From: Welwitschia mirabilis
Lineage: Eukaryota; Gnetophyta; Gnetopsida; Welwitschiales
NCBI GenBank assembly: GCA_051453625.1
Contig: JBOZIK010000001.1
Span: 217,315,169 to 217,353,080 of the forward strand
Direction of reading: 5' to 3'
DNA: 37,912 bases
The notes beneath the pieces are model-generated. The model was given only the letters and a program-made list of their open reading frames with translations, was not told the origin of the DNA and did not search any database. A program made the translations under genes and the position numbers. Below are positions 11,197-22,544 of the stretch, one piece after another; position 1 is the first letter of the stretch, and every line of letters starts with the position of its first letter.

Positions 11197-12240
11197 AAAA
11201 GAATATAAATAAGATGTAATGGTAATATTTAGAAAGCAATAAAATACAAGGGCTTTATGAGAGATCACTATTTTTTCTTTACATCATTTTCATGGATTTT
11301 TATTTCTAAGAAATCTTAGATTTTTCTATTATATTTGTGATCAATTATTGCTATAATTTATATATATTTGAACATATTTTGATGATTACCTTGTATTTCA
11401 TGATTTTTTTCTAGTAGTCATTTATTACATCTATTACGATCTACATTTTCTTTATGTTTTTTAGCTTTTAATCTAAGTGATCTACTAGTTTCTTTAAAAT
11501 AAAGACATTCATATGTGGAAATTATCTTATAAATCCCACATTTATCCATTTTATTAATTGTGTCCCTTAGGCTAAGAAATAAGTATTTGATGTGATATTT
11601 TTATTTGAATGAGACTTACATCTTATAGGATCATTGGATATTTCATATTCTTACACTAGCATTACCAATAAAGGAAAGAACCATATGTTTCATTTTTGGT
11701 TTCCTTCTAAAAGCATCTATACGAACCTTTTTTCTAATCATCCTTGTAAGTCAAGAATCTTAAGGAATAAAATAAATGAGAGGAAAAACTTGATTGAATA
11801 TTTAAATAAATTAAAAAAAAATTAAAATTAGAGACTAACATTTATAATTATCAAGCTCAGGTAGATGAATAAACTATGAAAAATCAATAAACAAAGTATT
11901 CAATATTTTTAATGATAAATCAATTGATCATGCATCCATTAAAGTTTAAATTTAAATTTAAATGATTTAATAAATAAATAAATAAATGAGATGATCACAT
12001 AATTCTTTTAGAAAAATAAGATGAAATTATGAAAGCTTTATTTAGCTTGTGATTTTTTCTCTACATTGATTTCTACATAAGTAAATAACCTAATCATTTA
12101 GTAGGTATTTTTTTTCTAAGTTATCATAATATTATTAGAATGAATCTTAAATGTTTTAGATGAAATATTTTTTACATATTTATACTTTATAAATATTAAT
12201 TCTATCATGAAAAATCTATATTCCAGAAAATAATTAATAA

Positions 12241-13024
12241 AATTAATGTTTTCTTTATTCTAGAAAAGAGGAAAACTGTTTTTTCTTATTACGGAAACAC
12301 ATTCCAATTCTGCACTAAAATGTGACAACCGATCAAAGGCTAAAGAACTTATTGCCTTACTACAAAGGCATCAGTTTCCAACTCATCTTGAGGGTTATGC
12401 TAGTGCTCTAGTATAGAAGTCAAAGTGAGATGACTAAATACTAACATAGTATTTAGAAATTTGCTTAATTGTGATGTCTATTAATACAATATTTCAATGA
12501 AGACTAAAGAAAAAATAAGCCATAAAAAAAAAAAAGAGGTATTGGAAGCTGCCTTAACATAAGCATGAGTTTGTAGAAGAGAAAAACAAGCTAGATAAGT
12601 TTGAGGACAACTATAAAGGAATCCATGATAAAAGTTTTTCTATAAATAACTATGCATTTAACATAAAAGATGCTAATAGAGATGATAATGTTTTTTGATT
12701 ATTGCAGTTAGATTACTAGACATTCTATAATTGTATTTAATGACTACCATATTGAATTTTTGTGTGTTGGGACTTTTGAATTAACTTACTTGATATGAAA
12801 AATTTAATTATAGTTCATGTGAAATTACTAGTTTGTGCTAAATGTATAGAATAGTCAATGACTTATTTTTTAATGTGAAATCCTAATTTAGTAAATTGTA
12901 ATGTTGTTATCTATGTATATTACTTACCAATATTTAGTGTAATATTTTAGTCTTTATAATAAAGCTCTTTGTATCTTTTTGAGTACTTTCTGAGTCAAAG
13001 GTTTTTCCCCTCATGATACTAAGT
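12241..13024 (+). other. non-repeat stretch with two weak exon-like open segments
   Basis: A pyrimidine tract ending TTCTTTATTCTAG at 12,263 is followed by a 50-codon open segment (12,264-12,413) whose translation includes AKELIALLQRHQFP and THLEGYASAL. A second open segment near 12,560-12,695 is strongly charged (EFVEEKNKLDKFEDNYKG) and ends before TTGATTATTGCAG. Both could be decayed exons, but open segments of this size are expected by chance and I recognise no family. Confidence 0.25.
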
Positions 13025-13337
13025 TATAGTTTTTTCTCTGGGGATCAAAAACCCTAAGGGAAGGGGGGAAGGTGAATAGGTTCTTAAAATATTAAAATAA
13101 ACCTATGATAAAACTTGCTTAAAATAAATCACTAGAAAACTTATGTATAAAAACTGAAAGTATTTAAAAAAATGAAAATAATAGAAAGCAAAAAAATACC
13201 GATGAGATGCATGTAAGTTTTATAGTGGTTCAGGAAACCCCTTACTCTACTCTCAATGATCAACTTATTACCAAGCCTAATCTAGATCTCTGTTAACTCT
13301 TCCAGGTATTGTAGGTTCACTTGTAACCTTTACACAT

Positions 13338-13546
13338 GGAATTTTATAGGCTAAGTTTTAACCTTTTCAAATGGACTTTTCTAGGCTAAGTATCAACCTT
13401 TTCAAATAGACTTTTTTAGGCTAAGTCTCAAACTTTTTAAATGGACTTTTATAGGCTAAGTCTCAACCTTTTTAAATGGACTTTTATAGGCTAAGTTTTA
13501 GCCTTTCAAATAGAATTTTGTAGGCTAAGTCTCAACATTTAAAAGA
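13338..13546. repeat. 35 bp tandem repeat, 6 units
   Basis: Units start at 13,338, 13,373, 13,408, 13,443, 13,478 and 13,512. The core is GGACTTTTATAGGCTAAG followed by TCTCAACCTTTTCAAAT. Spacing is 35 bp except the last at 34. The related copy at about 6,832 has a single unit. Confidence 0.95.
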
Positions 13547-13919
13547 TGTGGTAGTAATGGTAAAATACCCAAGTTCACTGACATTACTTATTCTTTAGCT
13601 CAATGATAGTAGTGGATCTCTTCTCTTGTAAATAATACAAAATACAAAAAATGAAGTATAAAGACCTGGTCTCGTATGCAAAGATACAATAGATGTTGAC
13701 TTGTCCTTGGTTAGGAATGCAATGTTAAGATAGTATGATAATCAATCACAAGATTCAATTATTTGGCAAAAGGTTCTACAATGATTTCTCTCTTGGCTAT
13801 TTACAATGAAAGTGTTTTAGGATTATTATAATTAAAAACATGCTTCCAATGGTTACAAAATGGGTACATAATAGATATAAAATTTCCATTTCTATTTCAT
13901 CTTGTTGACTGCTCAAACA

Positions 13920-14370
13920 TCTGGTTAACCATTCCTAGTGCTATGACTTAATCAAGTTACCTAAGTAAACTATTTAGTAATCTTAGTTTATTAGAACTCA
14001 ATGTCTAGTCGACCCCTTAGGGTCTGATCAACTATTCATCTGGTTGCTTGCATATCTATTTGATTACCTACTTATTCCTGAAAATCCATTTTACTTTTCT
14101 GCATCAAGTTTAGTCGACCCCTTAGGTGTCTAGTCAATCCCTTGATGATTGGTTTAGGGATATCAAGTGCATAGTGCTTTAGTCTAATTGACCCCTCATA
14201 GGCCTATTTAATCCCTTAACAATCAGTTCAGAAGTACTAGTTCTTAGGTTCATAGGTCTGGTCAACTCCTCAGAAGTTCAGTCAATCCCCCATTAATTTA
14301 GTTTAATTCTAAGAGTTTTCTCTAGGTATGGTTGACCCCTTATAAGTCCATTTGACCCCTCAGAGGCTAA
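13920..14370. repeat. tandem array of TAGTCGACCCC-type motifs
   Basis: About five imperfect units of about 90 bp, each pairing a TCTAGTCGACCCCTTAGG-like box with a TCTAGTCAATCCC-like box, for example at 14,003, 14,109, 14,193, 14,266 and 14,327. Confidence 0.7.
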
Positions 14371-14540
14371 TAGAACTTGATAGGTTTCAGTGATTAAGAT
14401 GTGATATTCGTAGTTTTAGCTTCTAACTTGTAAGTGATTAATATTTTTTGCATAAGAACACAAATTTCACATCATAGAAAACATTAATTTGACATTAATT
14501 GATAATACATAATCTAATATTTTCTCTTTATGATAAGTTT

Positions 14541-15048
14541 CTATTGATGAATCTTACCAAGTGTGAGATTTATGGGTTTTTAGAAAATCACCCACTCACA
14601 AGTGTTAGTAAGTTCAATCAAGTTAATGTATCTATTAAAAAGAAAATTAAAAACAAAAAATTAATTTTTATATAAAATTTGATAGGTCCCATGAGTCAAG
14701 AATGATTTCCCTTGATTTGGAAGGTCATTTATAAGTTAATGACTTAGTGACTTTTGGTGAGTCACACACTATGCTTAGGAAACACCAAATCAAAGACTTT
14801 TTTTTTTTAAAGTTAAAAAAAGTGAGTTACTAAATTATCTGAGTATCTCACAAGAAAAGTAAATCAATTTTTTTAACTATTACATACTGAAAATCCAAAA
14901 TTCTAATTTTTGCTCCAAATTTTTCAAAAGAGTGGCCTTTAGACTATACCAAAAATAAATATCCAATAAAAGCAAGATTTGGACCCTTATTTTATATACT
15001 TATTTTGGTTTTGAGGTTTTTCTCACTCTTTTGGCTCTTTTAAAATCA
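14541..15048. other. AT-rich DNA, nothing recognised
   Basis: No gene, shared repeat or RNA structure is visible. It ends at an N gap. Confidence 0.5.
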
Positions 15049-15295
15049 NNNNNNNNNNNNNNNNNNNNNNNNNNNNNNNNNNNNNNNNNNNNNNNNNNNN
15101 NNNNNNNNNNNNNNNNNNNNNNNNNNNNNNNNNNNNNNNNNNNNNNNNNNNNNNNNNNNNNNNNNNNNNNNNNNNNNNNNNNNNNNNNNNNNNNNNNNNN
15201 NNNNNNNNNNNNNNNNNNNNNNNNNNNNNNNNNNNNNNNNNNNNNNNNNNNNNNNNNNNNNNNNNNNNNNNNNNNNNNNNNNNNNNNNNNNNNNN
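15049..15295. other. assembly gap (247 N)
   Basis: Run of N. Frames spanning it are meaningless. Confidence 1.
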
Positions 15296-15420
15296 ACCAT
15301 TACATACAAACAATATAGAAAACGAGGTGTAATAGGATTTTCCTTTTTAATGGAAACATAGAAACAATCAGTATGTATATTACCATATCTAATAAAAAAA
15401 CACATAAAACTTAGATATTC

Positions 15421-15537
15421 ATTTCAAATATGCCAAAAGTCAATTACGCAAGTAATAAGCTAAAGTCGTGATATAATGTGATGTTTAAAAATGGCAACAA
15501 AAAGATAGATGAAGATAGAAAAACTAAAAGAGATATT
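15421..15537. repeat. direct repeat, left copy, abutting a gap
   Basis: AAATATGCCAAAAGTCAATT, then CAAGTAATAAGCTAAAG..TGATATAATGTGATGTTTAAA and a purine-rich end finishing AGAGATATT. It recurs 223 bp further right on the other side of the 100-N gap at about 85% identity by eye. Confidence 0.85.
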
Positions 15538-15637
15538 NNNNNNNNNNNNNNNNNNNNNNNNNNNNNNNNNNNNNNNNNNNNNNNNNNNNNNNNNNNNNNN
15601 NNNNNNNNNNNNNNNNNNNNNNNNNNNNNNNNNNNNN
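15538..15637. other. assembly gap (100 N)
   Basis: Exactly 100 N, typical of a scaffold join of unknown length. Both flanks carry the same repeat. Confidence 1.
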
Positions 15638-15640
15638 ATA

Positions 15641-15763
15641 TTCTTTTTAAATATGCCAAAAGTTAATTACACAAGTAATGAGCTGAAGCAGTAATATAAT
15701 GTGATGTTAAAAAATGGAAATAAAAAAACACATGGAGATGGAAAAAATAAAGAGAGATATTTG
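15641..15763. repeat. direct repeat, right copy
   Basis: AAATATGCCAAAAGTTAATT, CAAGTAATGAGCTGAAG..AATATAATGTGATGTTAAAA, then a purine-rich end AGAGAGATATT, parallel to 15,421-15,537. Sequence continues to 15,780 without a partner because the left copy runs into the gap. Confidence 0.85.
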
Positions 15764-18700
15764 TGATAAAACCCTTAATTGTTAAAGAAAACATTCACTT
15801 AAAAAGAGTGTAGAACTTTTATTAGAAAGACAAGCTTATAAATAAGCCCAAAAAGACTTCAAGCTTTATCTCATAGCGTCTTTAGTAGGAACCATTCCTT
15901 GATTTAAATGAGTTACAAAATAAAACTTGATACCTGAAAAAATCCCTAAAAATAAATTAAATAGATGTGGAACAAAATTTTCTAAAGCATTCTAAATCCA
16001 TTCTTTAAGGGATTATGCTAAACACTAAGGTTACTTTATTTAAAAATTACTTTTCATATCAATAGTATTTTGATAACATGGTTAACAATAAAAAATGATA
16101 TTACAAAAGGAATAAATCTAATTTCACAATTTAACACAAGGAAATAAGTGTTACATATCAAATTTACAATCATGTATTTACATAAAGCATAGTACTAGCT
16201 TTATAGAAAAATTATAAAAAAATTAAAAATAAATAAATTTCAATATTTATTCTATGCAAAGCGTCAAAAATGTTTTTAACTTGTTTAACTCTTGAATCAT
16301 TTACTGTGAGTTAAATTTTTTAAAATTTGAAAGATCATTCACTTAGTTAGAGGTGCTGAGTTAACGAGTGGTCCACCAAGCTTTGGAGAGTTTTTCACTT
16401 ATGCATTACTTTCCTTAAGGTGTGCTATACTAATTTAAAATAATATGTATGAATTACATGTATATAACATTATTCATTAGGTCATATTTTATGTAATCCT
16501 ATCTTATTAGGTTAAAATCAAAGTTATGTAGCATTAGGAATTTATATCTCTTTGCATTTGGTTTATGTAATTGGGGTTTTGCATTTTTGAGATGCATATA
16601 GATGGCTTTATGTATTTTGTTGTTAGTATGTTTATTAGTAAAATTCATGATTTCATTGAAAAGATTTATATTATGCTCAATTATGTATATTGTTCATGCC
16701 TGATGGAAATCTAATGATCATTTGAATTCATTTTACTACTAATGAAGTATGTTAAAAGTTACATTTTTATAGTTACCAATAAAATTCATCCATAAAACAT
16801 TAATCATGATGTCTTTCTATGTTTTTATTTGATTTTTTCATGTAAACTAGTTAAAATAAAGTAAGTTAAAGAGTGAAAAGTCACTTGTAAATCATTAGTC
16901 AAATTTTAACTTTCTTGGCAAGTCATGGATCGTGCTAAAATGGGCTCTCCCAACGTCTAAGTGCATAAGTACTTCCAATAAACTTAAATTCATTTTGCAT
17001 CTAAGTTGAATATTAGTGAAGCATGGAAGTACTTATGATTAACAAACAACACCAGTTTAAAAATGTTTAGTTCTTGCTCAAGTTATGATCCTCTTTTTTT
17101 TATTTTTATTTTTTAACCACTAGCATAAACTAGTGATTTTTGAAGAAGTTTACTTCTCTTTGCTTCAATATGAACTAGTTATAATAAAAGATCATGTTCT
17201 TCATGTTAATGTCTAATTTGATTATTATAGATAGTTTTTTATTTTTTATATATTATGCTCATGGTTTTTGTAATTGTTTTTTGTAGTTCTATTTTTTTTA
17301 AAAAGTATATATATTAGACTAGAAATGTACATCACGGGGCGAAAACATCCAAAAGTAACAAAACTGTTAAAATGTTTAGAAAAAGGGGTATTCTACTAAA
17401 TGGCAAAGGGAGGATTTTTTATAGTTCTTTACTTATTTAAGTGTTTAATGTTAAAGATTTTACAATGATGTATATTATAAAATTGTTACTTATGATTCTC
17501 ATTTACAATGTCAATCTATTAAAAAAGATTAATGTGTCTTATAATTTTGCATGTAAATGGCTTAATTAATATAGGAAGTCTAAACTTATCGTTTAAATCC
17601 TTAATATAGTATTAAAAATGCTTAGAAATAAGATTCTTTAGTGACTCTTATTTAGAACTTGAGTTTACATGGCATTAGTTTTTAAGAGAAGCCAAGTAAC
17701 AAGTCCTTCTTCTTTTTCTTTTTTTTTTTCTCTCTCTCCCTAATTAATTTGGATGGCAATTCCAAGTATTACTACAAGGGTTTTAGTAGCTTATAACTAT
17801 AAAGTGGTTTAAGCAAATATGTTGTATTATCATCATTGTTTTCCACTTGGAAAAGGTTTTCCATTTCTCTTACTCTGTGAAGCTATAGTAGAACTTAGGA
17901 AAACTATTAGTCCTAGATGATTGATTATCTACATCTCCAAACTGGTATAATATATATAGAGTATTTTAGATTATAAGAAAGGATATTGACTCTAATACTT
18001 GAAATTCTTGAGAGGAGTGAATAACTTCATTAAACTTGCATGGCCATGCTAATTGCACTTTACAATGTCATAAGGGCATGGTTCTAGGATGCCTACTCTT
18101 ATTAAATTAATATAAATAATATGGTTTCATGTTTGGAATGATGCTAATATTACATAACATCAACTAGTATAGTCACCTAAGAAAGAAAACAATGTATCTA
18201 TACAATATAGAAAAATAATTAAGATGTTACAAAGTAAAGTAATATAACCTTTAAAATAGAAATAGGAAAGTAATAGAACTTTTAGTATAATAAAAAATAT
18301 TAAAATTTGGTGATAACTAAGATCAAAGTTTCTATTAGTTGTCTTTTAAATTTTAAGTATTTCTCTTTGCTAAATGTTTTAATTATGCCAAGTTCCATGA
18401 AAATTTTTGTTAACAAATATCCTTTTACTTATTTATTATCTTTATTATAGAATGAAGTCTACTAAATTTAATTTTACAAGTTACATTTATTCTATGAATT
18501 AAAGAAAAATGAAAATGTAAAGCATAGTTGTAGAATTTAGACCTCATAACAAAGCTAATTAGCTTCTTAAACTTGGATTCATCAATCAAAATTAGCGAAC
18601 TTAACAAAACTTGTCTAAATATTTTAAGGGTTAAAAGAGTTATATTTTATTACATTTTTTCAAAATTAACATATTTACATGTAATCAAATAGAAGTATAG

Positions 18701-19055
18701 AACATGACACATTTTTAAATATTAGATAAGATTTGAGATACATGATATTATTATTTTACTATAATTAGCATATACATTATATACATGTGTGTAAAACTTG
18801 TTATTATGAGTTATATTAATTATTTTTCATCTTTTTTTTGTAAAACTTAAAATTGAAAAACACAATGTCTTAATGTATTTATTTTCAAGCCTCAAACTCG
18901 AAGATTTTACTAAATTAAAAAAAAAGGAATACAAAACGTAATTTGATAATTGCATTTTTAAAATTTAATAATATAAATTTATTTTCTTCTAAAGAATGAT
19001 AGGTAATGATTCTTTATTAGAAATTTACTTTAATATTATTATTAAAAGATTTAGA
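15764..19055. other. AT-rich intergenic DNA without a recognised gene
   Basis: Over 3 kb with stops in every frame. The only structure seen is the inverted repeat at 16,964-17,037. Short open frames such as the 60-codon minus-strand one near 18,500 have low-complexity, non-conserved translations. Confidence 0.5.
16964..17037. repeat. perfect 14 bp inverted repeat with 46 bp loop
   Basis: CATAAGTACTTCCA at 16,964-16,977 and its exact reverse complement TGGAAGTACTTATG at 17,024-17,037. The loop is AT-rich. This could fold as a hairpin in RNA or single-stranded DNA. Confidence 0.85.
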
Positions 19056-19059
19056 GTAT

Positions 19060-21010
19060 ATAATATTATCATAGGCATTTGAACTACATTCTATTATCTT
19101 TAACAAAATAATTGCAAACAAATGCCTTTTGAAATTCTTTTCCAAAATCAATCCAATGGTTCCTAGTTTCACTAAGATAACTACACCATGTTGCTACATT
19201 ACCTAATAAGAACATGATTACATATTGGCTATGTAATTCAGTATTGACATTCTTCAATTTAAAGTGCTTCTTAATGAGCTATAGCCCTTTTAGTACTTCT
19301 TCATAAGATCTTAGGGTGCATGTGTACTATATATCACCTTCTAATTTCTTCATATTTTCCTCCATATCCTTTATTCTATGTTTTGGTTTTTACTTTATTT
19401 AGATAAGTTATATAATTTCATTAAGTCATTTTTCAATAGCATTGATATCATTTTTTACATGATATTTCATTATGTGCTAATCTATGTATGACCGAGGATC
19501 CTTCTACTTTTTATTACTACTTCTAATCTATCTTTCATAGCTTAAAATGTGGTCACTTTAGTAGTTAAAACTTAAAAATGTTGAAATGGCTTTCATAATT
19601 AAGTAATCAATAAGATCATATATAATTAATAAGAAAAATACAAGAATCTAATAAGTTAGAATCTAATAAGTAATAACTTAATCATGCTTAAATACTCATT
19701 GTGGAGCTTTGTAGGCTTCTATTGGGTTTAACGAGGTTCCTTCTAAGTAATGTAGAATGCCATAGCTTTTTAAACTAATGATGTCAATAATGTAACACTG
19801 TATAGCCCTTTTGGGATCTATCAAGAATGTTTCTTAGTATTGTAATGCCCTATATCTTTTTAGACAAATAATATTAAATGTTATAAATAATTATGATACT
19901 TATATGCATCACCATGTCAATGTAGAATGCAACCAACTAATTTTTCAAGAGTAACACACCTCCTCCTCAAGGTGAGACATAGGGAGGAGAGAGAAAAAGA
20001 ATGTAAACAAGATCTAATGGTGATATATAGAAAGTAATAAAATAAAAGGGTTTTAAAATAGATCACTATTTTTATTTACATAATTTTCATGGATTTTTAT
20101 TTTTAAGGAATCTTGCATTTCTCTATTATATTCATAATCAATTATTGCTATAATTTAAATATCTTTAAACATCTTTTGTTGATTCTCTTATCTTCTAAGA
20201 TTTTTGGCTAGCAGTGATTTATTACATCTATCATGATCTACATTTTATTTATGTTTTTTAGCTATTAATCTAAGTGATCTACTAGTTTATTTAATATAAA
20301 AAGATTCATGTGTAAAAATCATCTTATAAATTCCATGTTTATCCATTTTATCGACTTTATCCCTTAGGATGAGCAAGAAGTATTTGATGTGATCTATTAA
20401 TTTGAATGAGACTTACATCCTATGGGATCATAGAATCTTTCATATTCTTATAGTAGCATTACCAGTAAAGGGAAGAGTCACATGCTGTATTATTCATTTC
20501 CTTTTAAAAGTATTTGCACTAATTTTCTTTTTCTAATCATCCTTGAAAGTCAAGTACCTTAAGGAATGTAATGAATGAGATAAAAATGTTGATTGAATAT
20601 TTAAATAAATTAAAAAGGTATTTTAAAGTTAGATATTAACATTTATAATTATCAAGATTGGGTAGAAAGAAGTACTTACTATTTTTGATGATGAATCAAT
20701 TAATCATGCACCCATTAAAGTTCCAAATTTAAATTTAAATGCTTTAAAAAATAAGTAAATAAATGAGATGATCATATAATTCTTTTAGACAAATAACATA
20801 AAACTAATGAAAGCTCTATTTAGCATGTGATTTTCTCTCTATATTCTTTTTTCTTAACATACATAAGTAAGTAAATTCACCATTTAGTATGTCCTTTCTT
20901 TAAGTTAGTATAATCTTACCAGAATGAATCTTAAAAGGTTTTAGATGAAAGTATTTTCTACATATTTCTATTTTATAAATATTAATTCTATCATGCAAAA
21001 TCTAAAATCA
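19060..21010 (-). mobile_element. gypsy fragment B (gag plus 5' leader), same family as A
   Basis: Aligned by eye to A in three blocks: 19,060-19,400 to 8,780-9,110 (gag), 19,400-19,870 to 9,370-9,800 (leader and first minisatellite units), and 19,870-21,010 to 11,085-12,220. Between the blocks B lacks about 250 bp and about 1.3 kb, the latter including most of the minisatellite. No pol sequence of the same orientation follows to the left. Confidence 0.75.
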
Positions 21011-22540
21011 TTATAACTATATTATGTTATAAATAAAGATTTTGAGATGTTGTAGTTCCATACCATGTCATTTAGATGAGAACATTGGGTACTTTATAAT
21101 ATGATAGTAAATGAAAAAGATAAGAGCCATGAATACTAACATGCAGGAAGAAGGAAATTGAACTAACTATGCTCAATTTATGACTTAATCTTTTTAATAA
21201 ATCATTGAAATAATAAGAGATCAAGTCTTAGTGATTACATAAGAATTGACTCATTACAATGTTCTATTATAATCTTAAAAGCTTTGATTACCTATCTTTA
21301 AAGAAATTAGAGATCACAATCTAGTTGAGGTTTATACAACTAAGACAGATAAGTATTTTTATCATTTAGTACTTCTCTAATGAAGATATGATGATAATAG
21401 ACATGTATCAATTTGAGGAAGAAACTTTATTATAATGAAAACATAAAATACAAAAACTAGATTTACCTCAAAAGGATGTAATTCTTAACATCTTTCTAGA
21501 ACTCTTTAGGTTAAGTTATGTCATAGAGTAATTTAAATAATAAAAGTCTAAAGAGATTTATGATATTGAATAATAAAATATAACTATATCCTAGTATGAA
21601 ATGAGATTCTTAGTATTGCTAAGATATGTGAGCACTTTAAACAATAATAAGAGAGGAAAAGTAAGTCACTTTATGATAGCTTATATCCTACATTAAAATG
21701 TAGGATTTAATTTTTATAACTTCTTATATTAAGTAATATTTAAAAAAAAGACATTTTAAGAGAATGAAAGTAAAGAAAATAAAAATTATATATAACAAGG
21801 TTTATGAACCTTTTATCAAGAAGTCCTACTTTTATGATTTTTAGATAGAAAATGACTTTATCAAACCTTTTATTATTTCCTTGGATCTTCAATTCATAGA
21901 ACTTCCTCTAGTGTTATCTAAGATAGTATGAATTTTTTAAGTTTTAAAACTCATAATATAAAAAGAAGAATCCAAAACTCACACTAAATACTACGTCATA
22001 TGTAAAGAATCACACTTCTAGAGGGACTATCCAACATCAAAGTAAAAATAAAGATAAAGTAAGATCAACACATTTAGGTCTTTTCATTGCCATGAATCCT
22101 ATGTTAAAATGAATCTTTCATAAGTTAGTGAGAAGAACTTTTCTATTATAAAATCTAATGTAATTAAGAGATTAAAAGAAAAACATTTGAGAAGTAATTA
22201 CCATTTATTTAATTAAGGTCCAACCTTCCATCATCTAAAAGGTAAGTATTATTTTGGATAATCCTCTTATTATATAAATAAATAATAAAGTTACTTATTT
22301 TTTATTTACAGGGATTCATTAAAAGAACAAATTAAATAATGTGAAAAAGCCTTATGAATGGATAATTGAGCTTCCTAATAACCTGAGAGAAATAATAGAT
22401 TAAATGATCCTAAGATATAATTTATACTAAGAAAAATGCTATGCTATGGGAANNNNNNNNNNGATCAAGACCTATAAATTTATTTAAAAAAAAAAAAAAC
22501 CTTTAGGGAAAAAAATACTCTCAGGGCTAAGAAATTATAA
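21011..22540. other. AT-rich DNA, possibly the decayed gag/protease side of element C
   Basis: It lies directly upstream of the plus-strand pol of element C, where gag and protease would be expected, but I found no readable motif. A 10-N gap is at 22,453-22,462. Confidence 0.35.
22453..22462. other. assembly gap (10 N)
   Basis: Ten N before GATCAAGACC and close to a poly-A run. Confidence 1.
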
Positions 22541-22544
22541 GAAA

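Larger units (their letters stand above)
4366..12240 (-). mobile_element. decayed Ty3/gypsy LTR retrotransposon A, with a nested insertion
   Basis: Reading the minus strand from high to low coordinates gives the Ty3/gypsy order gag, CCHC knuckle, protease, reverse transcriptase, RNase H, integrase, each with recognisable motifs but many stops and frame changes. The part above about 9,000 lies upstream of gag and should be the 5' leader and LTR. It contains the 90 bp minisatellite and a GA microsatellite and is shared with fragment B at 19,060-21,010. A second repeat splits the element at 6,555-7,850. LTR ends and target duplications were not found, so the outer limits are approximate. Integrase after RNase H separates it from Ty1/copia. 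Confidence 0.85.
13025..14540. mobile_element. second copy of the dispersed repeat nested in gypsy A
   Basis: It matches 6,555-7,850 with ATCAAAAACCCTAAGGG at the left, GGTGAATAGG, TTATAGTGGTTCAGGAAACC at about 13,217, AACTTATTACCAAGCCTAAT, and the GACCCC motif array at the right. It contains a 35 bp tandem array absent from the other copy. No protein coding is seen. The right boundary is approximate. Confidence 0.65.

Noticed and set aside
11086-11268. Leu-Ser repeat protein on the minus strand
   Set aside because: It is a translation of the GA microsatellite and spans N.
13038-14590. Possible terminal inverted repeat (TCAAAAACCCTAAG against CTAAAAACCCATAA reversed near 14,575)
   Set aside because: The match is imperfect and the sister copy at 6,555-7,850 lacks the right-hand partner, so it does not define the element's ends.
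15023-15694. Several open frames across the gaps at 15,049-15,295 and 15,538-15,637
   Set aside because: They consist mainly of N. The real flanks contain stops.
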